Shown: piece by piece, positions 1-21,054 of the stretch
Numbering within the stretch: position 1 is the first letter of the stretch
Layout of the letters: every line of letters starts with the position of its first letter
NCBI GenBank assembly: GCA_019648995.1
Contig: BLXT01000641.1
Coordinates: forward strand, 2,568,436 to 2,589,507
Source of the DNA: Plakobranchus ocellatus
Lineage: Eukaryota; Mollusca; Gastropoda; Plakobranchidae
Length of the DNA stretch: 21,072 nt
Direction of reading: 5' to 3'
Made by a program: the position numbers and the translations under genes
The notes under the pieces: generated by a model
What the model was told of the DNA's origin: nothing
Database searches by the model: none
Seen by the model: only the letters and a program-made list of their open reading frames with translations

Positions 1-642
1 CCCCCCCCCCCCTGCTAGAAGTACAATGGGTGTGAGATGTTGTAATGTCCATATTGACATTAATGTATTACTAAGCAATGTTCTGCCATGTGTTCATCTC
101 GCCTGTTTCTATTGTTGGGTGTTGTTGCTGGTTTTTTTTCTGTTACTCCCCCCTTCCTCCCATCCCTACAGTGTTTGAGAAGCTTGTTTCCATGTTCTCC
201 TTACGCTTGTACATTTTGCCTTATTGAGCTCTGTGAAGCAATAACAACAACAACAATATATATAATACTATATATAGATAGATATATGTGTATATGAATA
301 ATTCCTGTGTATTTCTGTGATTGTCGGACACGCGGAGGCTTCACAGTCTCACCACCGCTGGAGTCTGCCTCAAGCCAATGCTTCCACAGAGTGTGCACAT
401 CCACCTCTACTTTCTCCAACAAACTAGTAAAAACAAGTTGTTTGTAACCTGATGTAAAGAAGTTAGTTTTTAAATGTTGCTCAGCAAAAGATTGTTTTTA
501 ATCTTTAAAAGCTGCCTGTTTTCCCAAGTGATCTGGGCAGTTTAGGGGGCCGAGCCTGACGTACCCAGTTTGCGGGTTTGAAATCCATGCTTGGAAAGTG
601 TTTGAAATTCCTTGCAGGTCTGGTTTGTCTCGCTGTCTGTAT

Positions 643-666
643 AGCCCCATGCTAGCCCCATGCTAG
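643..666. repeat. 11-bp tandem duplicate
   Basis: AGCCCCATGCT occurs twice in tandem. Too short to interpret. Confidence 0.85.
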
Positions 667-2079
667 CTTTACTATCACTGACTAGTGTCTTTGTTCAGAT
701 GACAAGCACTGGATTGAAATTGTCAGTACTGGCTCGGATTAGTTGATTGTGGAAAAATACCATCACTTTTTGCATCTGTTGAGTACGTCGCACATGTGGA
801 TAGTGCAGGTTCTAACTCACTCACTCACTCATCCCAGCTTCAGAGATGCCACATTTTTGGAAATCTCCTGAATTCCAGAAACCTGAAAAGATAGACCTTT
901 TTTTTAAAGTTTTTTTTTTGTTTGTTCATGTGCTTTTTCTTGCGTGGGTGACTGATCAATTATGATCGATCCTGAGTCCTTGCTTAAAGTTCAGGAAATT
1001 TTGTCAAGCTTCTGTGGCATCTCTGCAGTTTACGTGTCTAGCTGTGTGCAGTCCAGATTGCTAGCAGTGATAGAGCTAGAGGAAACAATTCCTTAGCAAG
1101 TCAGACACCCTCCTCTCTCTCACAGTTATTTGGAACAGGTGCTGGGTATCCTTTGTCTTCAATTAACGGCCGTATTTAATTGTAACTATGGCTGTCTCAG
1201 TCTGCCTGCCTGATAAGAGAGAGCCCTCTCATCGGAGGCTACCCTAGAGACGGCAACACGCCTCAAAACTTCAGGGGAGCTCACTGAACAAAGCGCACAC
1301 ACCATCATCATCATTTGTTCTGGGGATTTCTTCTTAGGACATTGAATAACAATCTTTTGTATGTTCTGCTTGTTTATCTAATTGACGTGATTTTTTTTTG
1401 GACTGAATCCAGGTTTCAATTTTGCAGTTTTTTGTGGGGTGTGTGTGTGTGGGGGGGGGGACTGGCCTATTGTGAGATTGGGCCCCACTCCTCCCTCATC
1501 AAGTTTTTTTGCTTAGGAAAACCCGTGTCGCTCGCCATCTATAGGAAAGATACTTAAGATAGCAGGAGCTTTCTTAGCTACTGTGTGCAGCCCTGATAAT
1601 CTGTGTCAGTTTGTGCTTCCTAGACTCATCAAGAAACCAGAATAACAGGTTCACAAAAGTTTGCATTCTTTATTGAAAAGAACTCATGGCTTTTCTTGGT
1701 TTCACCAATTATTTCAGTAGAACTGTTTAGTCCAACCCACCCACATTGCTTTTCTATGCCAATCGACACAATTTTGGTTAATAATGTATTCTTGAAAATG
1801 ATAATTATTATCTGGCTTGAAGAATTGAGATCTGAATTTCACATGCTTGTATTTAAATGTGTCTGAGTTTCTGATATGAAATCCTTTATAGTGATTTAAA
1901 AAAAAAAAAAAATAATAAATGTGGATTTAGAGTGAAACAATGTGGGTTAGAAAGTGTCATTTTAGGTGAATGTGTTTGTGAGTGTGATGGAAGAAGTATT
2001 TTGTTTACAGGGGGGGGAAGAGATTGTGTCATGAAATACATCATAAATATTGCATCTCTACTGTATTATGGGTTTTTTA

Positions 2080-2210
2080 AGAAAGTCGGAGAAGAGAGAG
2101 AGAGAGAGAAGGAGATATCAAGAGAGAAAGGAGAAGCTAGACAGAGGAAAAAGAAAGGTAATGAATGAGAGACTCTTCATGATTGAAAGAGAGACTCTTC
2201 ATGATCAGAG
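2080..2210. repeat. Polypurine GA-rich tract with a 22-bp duplication
   Basis: (GA)n core at about 2093-2109 followed by A/G-rich sequence; then GAGAGACTCTTCATGAT occurs at 2167 and again at 2189. Two open frames here are Arg/Glu/Lys low-complexity and not genes. Confidence 0.9.
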
Positions 2211-3420
2211 GACACAAATACCAGCATTATTCTTACCTAAATTTAACCCCCTAGGTCTTTTAGTGCTCTTTCACTCCATCCAACAATCACATTGTAACCA
2301 TGACTAGTCTGATAATGTTACATTTACTTTGTAAGTCATAAGCAATTCCTTTTCCCAGTACAGTGATATCTGTAACTCCAAGCCTTCTCTGTTTTTCTCA
2401 CGTCGTCGTGATTGTGTATCAAGGTTTTTTCTGTCACCTGCCGAGGCAGTTTCTGTTTTTAAGAAACTGATTCACAATCCCTCATGTTGAAACCAGTCCT
2501 GATGTTTGGGAAGTTGTAAACGGCAGAGTGTACAAATTGCTGCCCTGTGAACTGAGGCCATCACAGGAAAATTGTGTCTGCAATTCAATCAAGATGCTGC
2601 GTTTCCCAAATTGCACATCACTGATTGATGCACTGGCAATTTAAGACAGTATGAGCTTTACACTGTCATTGTCAAACACTGCAAGGCAATTTGTTGATGT
2701 TGTGACAAGATACAACACTCTCAACTTAGCTCAAGCGCATTTTTCTTAGAGATCCTTATTGTTGGCAAAATATCATGGCCTTTTTAGGAGTGCAGAGACT
2801 AGCAAATTTTGCCCGAGGTCCTTAGGGAGCTTCCCAATGGACGTGGACCTGCGTCAGATGAAGGCTAAGGATTAAGACTGGTCTCAGGAGGGATTGGATC
2901 GTCTTCTTTTTGAGCTTTTTTATTTTTACTGTTGCTCAGATTGGTGTAGAATCACAAACTTGATTCTGAATGATATTCTTCATATGACACTGCTCTTTTT
3001 CCTCCCTTGTTTTGGCCCTTTGCCCATAGTTTTTTGTTTGTTTTTTTTTTAAACAGAACTCCTGTTGTTTAAATCAAAATGGTCATCATAAAAATCATCT
3101 TTGTTGGGGGATTGAATCCTACGAGGATGACCCTTGAACTCCATATTCATTGATAAATCTATTTTGTCTCCGGTGCCGTTGATATTAAAATAACTTTGTA
3201 CAAAATGCTTCTCTTGTTTCCTTTCTCCCCTACTTGTGTCTTATCAATGTCAAATAATATTTGTTCTCCTTTGCTGTATAATTATTGTATTTGTACGAAC
3301 TACAAACATGGATGATTTTGTCTGTGTTGCATTGTAATTGCTATGGCTTTTGCTAATAACGGAGCGTAAGATAATGGATTGAGTGGTTTTATGTTACGCT
3401 CTCTGACACTGAAAACTTCT

Positions 3421-3483
3421 AGATATATATTATATAATTATATATATATATATATATACATATAATATATATATGTATATAAT
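3421..3483. repeat. (TA)n AT-rich microsatellite
   Basis: TATATA-rich tract with self-complementary segments, able to form hairpins. Confidence 0.95.
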
Positions 3484-6400
3484 CGAGCAAACTTTCCTTA
3501 CCGATTCTTTTGAAATGTTGTTAAGGAGGTCATCAGTTGTCCTCATTACCCCAATATGATATGTTAAAAAATCTTGTGTATTGAACTCGCCCCCCGCCAG
3601 TCCAATAGCTTGCTAGTCGCATACTTAGATTTGCTTGAATTTTCATTGATCTTAACAAGTTTGGGATGCTTTTAGAGATGCAAGTCTTAAGTAGTCAAAA
3701 TGTTTTTATTTAAAGTGACTTTTTCTGTTTTCAAATTTTTTGATAAAAAAGAATTTTTTTTATGCTCTCCTTATGTTTATTTTACTATATTTAATGTCTT
3801 AGATAAGATAGTAACTTGTGAGGCTTTGTTGTAGAATTTTTGCTATACATATATTGATTATTGTTATAGTTCTAATCTAAAACCCTTCATGATGGTTGTT
3901 TCTGGAAATGTTTTCAGGATGTTGATAATGATATTGCCAGGAACACCTCGATAAGATTTGAAAATTCGGTCCACCGGTTATTCCATTTTAGACGTGTAAA
4001 AATTTGACAAACTTAATGCAATGTAGACCACGAAAATCAGGTAATTATCTTTCCCATAGAATTCAGGATAAATTAGACAAGTTACCAACAGCAAAACTTT
4101 GAAGTAGAGTGCAATGTTTCGTATATATTTGCAAGCATAAATGCCAAGCCCACATTTAAAATACTTTTGGTTTCTCCCAGAAAGTTCAGTTTGCCTTTTT
4201 TGCTCAAGAGGCCAATAGTTGGCTCCGTTGCATTGCTTGATGAAAAGATTATCTCGAATGCTTCATTGCACATACGAAATTCACCTTCATCAGCTTTTGA
4301 ATAAACTCATTGTACACTGAAAATTCTGCAGAATTCACCCAAATCAAAATTATGTTATTTGATCTTCTTTGAAATCAACTTCCAATTGTGGAAAATTCTG
4401 AGCTGCCTTTACTGTAAAGAACAATGCAGTGGATAAGTCAGTTTTGGTCTGAATCTACCAAGGACATTGACTTATCAGTAGTTACACTGTAGAAGGACCA
4501 GTGAGAACGAGTAGATTTTTTTAAATTGATAGCAGTGAGTATATTGGTCAGTCTTGCCGAGGAGAAGAGCCAACTTGGTTAATTCATGCATGCAAAGAAA
4601 CAAATGAACCTTTTATTTTTATTTCAGGTTTCTCTATGCAGATAGAAAATACTCAGTTGATTAAGCTTCTTGGGTGAATGTACACAACCATCTCTGCTTA
4701 CATTTCCTCTCCACTATCTTTTATTAGTGTTAAGAAAATCGTTTAGATTTGAAGCTATACAAGTACATGTGCACAGTTGTTAGGGAAAAAAAGCAAATGC
4801 TGAAATGTATTTTAAACATTGTATTTTCTATCATGGTTATTAGAATTAAAAAAAAAAAAAGTAACATTATAGTACAGAATACTAATTGCTATCAATTAAA
4901 AAAAGTCTGCTCATTATTGAATGTATATGGCTGAAGAAGCATCTTCATCTTGGTACTAATCGCTGTCCTCCTGTTTATTACAGCTGTCTTTGTGTACTGG
5001 AAAAACTTTTGCATACCTGTGGTTGTCTTATGTTTTGGGCATTATAACAAAATAATATAATTATGATAACAGTAATAAAATATATAGTGTGAATTCATAC
5101 TGCTCACATCGGTATGCTTGCTGGGAACCTTCTTTTTCTTTTAAGTATTTTTTGATAAACTTGTAGATTTTATTTAAGATTTGATTTTCAAATTTTACTA
5201 TAATTTGATTGTAATTGCAGACTTAGCTTGTAATTTCAGCTGCTTTTTTTTTGTTTTGTTTAACAATTTTTTTTGTATTTGAAACCATGAAGTTAAACTT
5301 TGCCTTTACTTAAGTTTGATGTGACTGTATTCCTTTGATCCTCTCTTTCTAGTTATTTTAGTTCTGTTCATTGCTGTGTCCATGAATACATAAGATGTTT
5401 CTTCATCATCATTATCACATCTTACGAGGCAGTCCATTTATATTGGCAGGCCTACATATATAATTATGTATAGGGCATGATTTTTAAAGTCCCTTTCTAG
5501 AATATATTTCACCAGCAAATTTTTTGTTGTCTTTATATTTTTATAATAAGACCCATTGTGTCTGTAATGGATGCAGTATATCCAGCTATTAATTTCATTT
5601 TTCTAGTCTTTTTCAGCCTAATGAACGGCAGGTACAAATTTCAATACTTCACAAGTGGCACAAACTCTGCATATTTGATGTTTGCACAACAGACCTATAG
5701 CGTGAGGGTGAAGTTAGCATGATTAGTGGAATAAAGGTGTGGTAACCATTCTCAAGGGAGAAACTTTTAATCAGTCAATTTTACTTCTATCAAGGGACTG
5801 GAGAAATCATTGTTAAAGCCAAGGCAGTGTAAAGAAAAGAAACAGGGAAAATCAAAATCATTTTGTTTATAAAGCAATGTGCTTTGGTCAACCAGCACAT
5901 TTATTGCATAGAGAATCGTTAGAGATGGAAGCAAAGATGGGAACAAATGTTTACAGGAAAAAACAACATGATATGGGTCTGTCCTTGCCTTTTAAAATGA
6001 ACAGTTACTGTGGTTTGACTAAATTTAGGTGAGATTTATGTAGGGAAATTGGAGTATTGCCCAGGCAAGGCCAACATATCTGGATTGCATTCATTAATAA
6101 AATCATTACATATGCCCATAAACTCTTTACCTTTTTTTCTTTTCCTTTTTTCATTACTTTACATTTTTAGAGTTTTCTTTCTAGTCCTATAATTCAGATT
6201 TTCACTGTTTTTTGTAAGGTCCTGAATTTTCAATTTTTAATAATTTTATGCAAATAGCTTCAGTTTTTTATAGTTCTTTGCAAGCATACACCTTTTAGAA
6301 AGAAATTCAGAAATGTTTCTGTTTCTTTTTATTTATACGCCTCACTTTTTAAAATCTTTTACATTTTGTTATATAATTTTTTTCCTACAAGACATTACAG

Positions 6401-6996
6401 TTAATTTTTTGTAGACTTCAACAATTCTCTCTCTTTTTTTTTTAAACAAGATACTTTTCCCTGTTTTATGGTTTGGTTGTCTGCCACTGCATACTTAAAA
6501 TCAAAATAATTCCTACATCTAAACTTAAAAAATCTATATATCTCTAATGTTAGTTCCATTTTCAGTGGTTTGCATGAATCTAATGGAAAAAAAGTGAGCC
6601 TCTAAGTTTTCAGTGGGGCTTTTAACACAAAAAATTCTGCATCCTGCCACCTCTGACTCAATTGTTCATCGCTGTAATATGAACATTACTTAAGTGTGTC
6701 CCATCCTTTGCTCTGTCCTGTGGCTTTGCTATCAATCATTATGTGATAAATCATTATTTTCATATACTATACACACCCATACGTAATTTTATAAATAAAT
6801 TATACATAACATGTTCGAGAAAACATCAAACTTTTCATGACATTGTCACTAGTATATGTACATTACGGTTGGTATTAAAGTTGTATTTTTAGACATGTGT
6901 TTTCTTTTTCTTTCATTCTAAAAAATGTGTGTTGAATGCCTAGTATTTGTAAAATCTCATTTCGTACGTGTGGGAATAACTGCGTGACCCCATACC

Positions 6997-7109
6997 GTAT
7001 ATAGTAAAAAAAATCACTATATACCTATCCATAGGTCGGGGGTAACAAAATCACCCCAAACTTTACATAGTAAAAAATAATGGAGGATTTCGGAATTGAC
7101 CTTAGGTCA
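6997..7109. other. Cluster of short perfect inverted repeats
   Basis: GTATATAG (6997-7004) pairs with CTATATAC (7017-7024); ACCTAT (7023-7028) pairs with ATAGGT (7031-7036); TGACCT (7097-7102) pairs with AGGTCA (7104-7109), an everted AGGTCA repeat spaced by 1. The cluster lies about 240 bp beyond the RNMT poly(A) signal. Function unknown. Confidence 0.6.
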
Positions 7110-7334
7110 GTTCAATATTGATTTTCTGTCAATCCTTATAATGTTATCAAATACCAAATTGAATTTTTGAGGAATACTGAAAAGCTGAAACAAAAATTCC
7201 CAGTTTAACAAAAATTAAAAAAACAAGCCTTGGAGTTGGAATAACAAAATTACTCCACACGAACAGATAGGGATAAGGAAGTACAGAAATGCAGGAGCCA
7301 ACTGAGTTTTAAAGAAAACAAAGACGCAAAAAAA

Positions 7335-7662
7335 ATTTTTAAAAGAAATTTATTTGCAAGAGTGTTTTTCACTCACAAGTTGACATTTCACATGCTGTTA
7401 TTTTGTGTGCCTTGGCCTTGATGACGCTATAACAAAACATATGGTTCTTCCACAGGGACTTTGTGTTTTAGATTATCAAAAAATGAGTTGCCTGTTGAAA
7501 CTGAAGAGACATAAATTCATTTCAGATGTATTCATCCAGTTGGGCAAATAAAGAAAAAAAGAATTAAAGGGAAGGGGGAAAAATTGATTTTGTTTCCAAT
7601 GAAAAAGATGATTTTTTGGACGTTGCATGAAATAAAAAAAAATAAATAAAAATAAAAAAAAA
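7335..7662 (-). other. RNMT: RNMT 3' untranslated region (inferred extent)
   Basis: After the stop comes a T-rich stretch on the minus strand (the A-rich AATAAA-like tract of the + strand at 7631-7660), then unremarkable AT-rich sequence. The end is inferred from the first AATAAA on the minus strand. Confidence 0.5.
7349..7354 (-). terminator. Candidate polyadenylation signal of RNMT
   Basis: AATAAA on the minus strand (TTTATT on +), about 310 nt past the stop codon, followed by a T-rich stretch that includes GCGTCTTTGTTTTC as a plausible downstream element. No earlier minus-strand AATAAA was found after the stop. Confidence 0.5.
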
Positions 7663-17609
<9,947 letters not shown>

Positions 17610-17858
17610 TTGTCGGATCTCGATCAAATTGTTCTTATAATATATAAAAGGAATCGTATATAAAATAATATAATATGGATGAAAGATTTGTTAGCTGTCT
17701 AGCTTTCATAAGTTTACGTCTCGTGTCTGCACATTTGGAAATCTTGCTGCCTGGATCTCCGTGCAAGATAGATCTAATAAGGGAAGGGTAAGCCAATGCA
17801 AAAGCAAACTTTAGGCAGCAGTTTGCTACAATTATTATAAGATTTTGAAACTTTTGAC

Positions 17859-17948
17859 CAGATCTAGATCTCGATCTAGTTAGCTGTCCTAGAGATTGAC
17901 ACTCGATGTAGGCTAGATCAAGAGCTAGATCTAGATCTCCATCTAGAT
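17859..17948. repeat. AGATCT-rich low-complexity cluster
   Basis: Repeated AGATCTAGATCT and GATCTAG words at both ends of the cluster. The 123-codon minus-strand open frame that covers it owes its Leu/Asp and Arg/Ser repeats to this composition. Confidence 0.85.
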
Positions 17949-18023
17949 GGGATTCTAGGCCATTGGTTTCAGGTTTAAATCGCGACTTGTGAAAGTGTAG
18001 GCCCAAAACTGAATAGATCTAAG

Positions 18024-18135
18024 AGATAACTTTGTAATATTTGATCATCTATTCTTGTGCCTGTTAACTCATCTGATTCTTCTATGCATTAAAAAAACCA
18101 AAAAAAATTAGTTGTAATATTGTTTGAAATGATTA
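18024..18135 (+). repeat. Interspersed repeat copy A (~112 bp)
   Basis: Copy A starts GATAACTTTGTAATATTTG, shares ATTCTTGTGCCTGTTAACTC and GATTCTTCTATGCATT with copy B, passes through an A-rich middle and ends near AATATTGTTTGAAATGA. It lies upstream of RNMT. No coding capacity, and I see no clear terminal inverted repeats. Confidence 0.85.
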
Positions 18136-18406
18136 TACTGGAGATCTATGGTTGATCTAACTGGATCGGCACCGATCCGGTGAATCGTAAGAACCGAAAC
18201 AAGCGAAACAAAGTGTTTGCTTCCGGGGCAAGTGTCGAATGTTATATCGATATCTTATTTTTATCAGTAACTTCTCACGATAGAATCACGGCCTTCTTGC
18301 TAAGTAAAATCAATATGCCTACTATTTCAATTAGCCGCATGCCAAGAATAGCCAGGACCCTACTCCTGGTTCTTCGATGCTTGAACCAAGCGTGGGACAC
18401 ACTTTA

Positions 18407-18474
<68 letters not shown>
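18407..18474. repeat. (ATCT)17 microsatellite
   Basis: An uninterrupted ATCT tract of 68 bp, followed by degenerate TATC-like sequence to about 18540. Confidence 0.97.
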
Positions 18475-18476
<2 letters not shown>

Positions 18477-19440
18477 ATTATTTATCTATCTACGATTCTG
18501 TCTGCCTGACTATATGTCTACTTTTGTATCTCTATCTATTGCAAGTTCATTCAGTAAATAATGCCCACTCCATTACCGACTGACTTGTAATATTGTGTCC
18601 TCATTTTGAATGTCAACAAGTCAAGGTTGTCACAAACATAGCAGGACCGCTTTTTCCTCAATACTAAAGCTAAGAGCCTAAGATGGTAGACAGAGGAGTA
18701 AAATCAGAAGCCATTTGAAAACAAGAGAAACAAAAATGAGGAGGCATGACACGAGCATCTGATTTAGTTTTGACGAAAAACATGACAGAACCCAAACTTA
18801 TTTTAACATATTTGAATAACACAGAGAATAAAAATTTGTTAAAAATAAGGTTGAGTTGATGGTTGTATTCTTTTACAATATTGATTAATTGCATTTTATT
18901 CAACCACCATAGAATCTTCAAGATTCTTAAACGTATTCATTTGTTTTTGGAAGTGCGGTATTTATTACATTTTTATTACTTGACAGAAAAAAAGTGATCC
19001 TACTTGCGAGCATTGAGAAACGAATCAAGATTTTATATGTGGTGCTAGACTGCCCTACAGGCAGTTGATAATGATGAGAAGAAGGTGTTTAGGATGATAG
19101 GAAATCAATAAGTGCGTGCTATTGTCCAAGCAAATGTGAACAATAAAGTTAAGATAGTTTAAAAAAAATTGCTTCATCACCATTGGCAATATTAAAAATA
19201 CAAACAAACAAAAAAAATAAACATTTCTGAAATTTCAAGTCATTGATTGCTTCCAGCCTGGTCTAGAATTTGAAAGTAAAAAAACAAACCAATATTTTAA
19301 AACAAAGAGAAGTAAAAACAATAAGAAAGTTATAATAATTACTTATGAACAAAAGCAGACAGTTGAAATCTATAGAGGCCGTGGTGTCTAAGGTTGCAAT
19401 GGTTTAGCAAGTTTGGATCAAGTCCATATTTTCTCTCTCC

Positions 19441-19441
<1 letters not shown>

Positions 19442-19473
<32 letters not shown>

Positions 19474-19479
19474 NNCCCC
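19442..19479. repeat. Poly-C tract with two unresolved bases
   Basis: 32 C, then NN at 19474-19475, then CCCC. The true length is unknown: the N pair marks an uncertain join or unreadable homopolymer. The opposite strand is poly-G. Confidence 0.97.
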
Positions 19480-20005
19480 AATGCCCTTTCCAGACCTATC
19501 CCCCATTCCCATGCTCTTTCCTAGCTTTAATCTGAATTTTTAGGGTTAAAAAATTACAAACTAATAAACCCTGCACATTTTTTCAGGGGAAAGTAAACCT
19601 TTGGTCCATAAAACAATTTTTTTTCAGACTATTTCAAATGCCTCAAAGATTTTTTAATGAAAATTCCGAAAACACAAAGCATCAAAAACGCGTTTTCAAA
19701 CTCCTCTCGCCAAGGCAACCTAGTGATTTTTGTGTGAGAGTGTAGGCCTAGTGTAGATTGTATCCTAGCTGGACCTTGATGAAGAGCTAACTTTGATACT
19801 TTGATCTCCTATTGATTATCTATACTAATACGGTCAATGTGAATTAGTGGCAGAGAGACAAATAAATATCAAAATTATCTTTCACTGAAATGCCCATTAG
19901 ATCTAGAATCTAACTCAGGTTTTATTGAAATGTTTCAGCAACTTTTTACAGGCTATAATGATTAAAATTATAACTCGCAATTCCTTATCTAGATTCGAGT
20001 ATAAG

Positions 20006-20036
<31 letters not shown>

Positions 20037-20060
20037 AACAATAACAACAACAACAACAAA
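20006..20060. repeat. (AAC)n microsatellite
   Basis: CAA/AAC repeats interrupted twice by AATAAC, ending in an A/T homopolymer stretch. Confidence 0.95.
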
Positions 20061-20632
20061 AACTTTTTTTTTTCTTTAGTTTGTTCTATCTACAATATGG
20101 ATTAAAGTAAGTACATAAACTATAACTTCATTACACTATAACTCTAATTAGTAGAAACAAGTGTTCGACCAAGCAAATGATCTCAACCTCTAACAATGGA
20201 CCCAGCGCATTGCCAACGTCATGCGGTACTGTGTCACTGACATCAAACAACAATACATCACAAACGTCAAATGCCAGACGACTCTCACTCCCTTGCCGTG
20301 TTGATATATTTCTCCAACCGGACAAACTCTGGTAAGTTTGTGGTCTTTCACCTTTGAAATTCTTCAAGAACTCCTCTTCGCAAAGCCAGGCTTATCTACA
20401 ATAAAGTCAATGGACATTTTGTGGCCTAGTAATAAGCCAACTTTCCCTGAACCTGCAGGTACATATTAGTGAGCGGTTCGAACTTATCAAAGCGAGTAAA
20501 AACAACTCGAGGACAGCTAGAAAAGAATAAATTGCAGAAAAAAAAAGATAAATACAAACAAAGAAAATTTCAAAACAAATGTTCAGTGATTAGATCTTGG
20601 GGGGCAATTATTTTATCTTACTTTTACTTCTT

Positions 20633-20761
20633 TGATAACTTTGTAATATTTGTTAATTCTATTCTTGTGCCTGTTAACTCAAGCTGATTCTTCTATGCAT
20701 TTAAAAAAAAAAAAAAAAAACAACAAAAAAACTTAGTTATAATATTGTTTGAAATGACTAT
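20633..20761 (+). repeat. Interspersed repeat copy B (~128 bp)
   Basis: Direct-orientation partner of copy A, differing by a few substitutions and a longer A-rich middle (A18, then CAACAAAAAAA). It lies just upstream of the sushi-domain exon. It is probably a short non-autonomous element or fragment of one. Confidence 0.85.
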
Positions 20762-20898
20762 CCTTTTTAAAGCTATTCAAAGCGTTCGGCTCTGCTGCGA
20801 CAGCTTTATTTTCTCACAGTTTGCTGACACTAATTGCACCTGTCATTTAATTTCTGTACCGTCATATTCGTGCTTAATGTGTAAAATTCCCTACGCAG

Positions 20899-21054
20899 GC
20901 GGCACTTTTATACTGTTGATGTCTACAACAGCCGCGCTGTTAAATTTAGTTGCCTCCATAATTACCACCTTTCGTCCGGCGATCTAACCTTGACGTGTCT
21001 GCCTAACGGGTCGTGGTCGGGCATGGAGCCAGTCTGCGAGGTGGATTACTATAA
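20899..21054 (+). CDS. Partial exon encoding most of a sushi/CCP domain
   Basis: Sushi (CCP) modules are extracellular beta-sandwich domains of about 60 residues with two disulphides, found in complement factors, adhesion proteins and receptors. The frame with codons at 20900, 20903 and on reads VKFSCLHNYHLSSGDLTL, then TCLPNGSWSGMEPVCEVDYY. Cys codons at 20951, 20996 and 21035 match sushi Cys2, Cys3 and Cys4, and the Trp at 21014 and GSWSG..P.C ending match the family pattern. The exon ends TATAA|gtaagg (donor 21055-21056), phase 2, and the gene continues past the window. A possible acceptor is ccctacgcag|G at 20898/20899. Cys1 is not in this frame; C-K-I-P-Y-A-G-G lies just upstream in another frame (TGT at 20880). 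A one-base loss in the T-run at 20906-20909 would explain this. Which protein it belongs to is unknown. Confidence 0.55.

Larger units (their letters stand above)
1..7330. other. AT-rich region with no supportable coding exon
   Basis: The + strand is T-rich with many homopolymer runs. Open frames are short, overlapping and low-complexity, and none resembles a protein domain. + strand AATAAA hexamers occur at 1914-1919, 5074-5079, 6096-6101 and 6794-6799. This could be intergenic DNA or a long 3' UTR or intron of a + strand gene to the left, convergent with RNMT. No strong promoter-like or CpG-rich patch was seen. Confidence 0.6.
17610..18400 (-). promoter_or_regulatory. RNMT 5' flank and candidate promoter
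   Basis: Upstream of the start codon. The 18160-18300 part is richer in CpG than its surroundings, holds a minus-strand CCGGAAGC (ETS/GABP-like, 18219-18226) and a perfect hairpin GGATCGG-CA-CCGATCC (18163-18178). A TATATAAAAG at 17641-17650 faces the + strand and so would not serve RNMT. The transcription start cannot be placed from sequence alone. Confidence 0.3.
18475..20632. other. Intergenic region between RNMT and the sushi-domain gene
   Basis: AT-rich with the poly-C and AAC tracts listed separately. Only 20126-20470 shows open frames of slightly coding-like composition, on both strands, with no recognised domain; one + frame (ATG 20177) ends at a good donor, CTCTG|gtaagt at 20332. 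It might be an upstream exon of the sushi gene or an old element. Confidence 0.5.

Noticed and set aside
4082..4273. 63-codon minus-strand open frame as a small gene
   Set aside because: No domain, no splice or promoter support, and no similarity recognised; expected by chance in AT-rich DNA of this length.
17641..17650. TATATAAAAG as the RNMT TATA box
   Set aside because: It faces the + strand, and its position would leave almost no 5' UTR for RNMT.
17635..18006. 123-codon minus-strand open frame upstream of RNMT, considered as a longer N-terminus
   Set aside because: It is in a different frame from the start codon, ends in TAA 26 nt before it, and owes its composition to AGATCT repeats.
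20131..20367. 78-codon minus-strand open frame, and a weak resemblance to a methyl-CpG-binding domain on either strand (GWRN..., YISPTGQ...)
   Set aside because: The two resemblances overlap on opposite strands, other expected residues are missing, and a stop directly precedes the + strand match.
21023..21054. ATG with sequence MEPVCEVDYY, first read as the first exon of a DnaJ-type protein (DYYKVLG pattern)
   Set aside because: The same frame is open upstream and shows sushi-domain cysteines and GSWSG..P.C, so this Met is internal and the DnaJ resemblance is chance.
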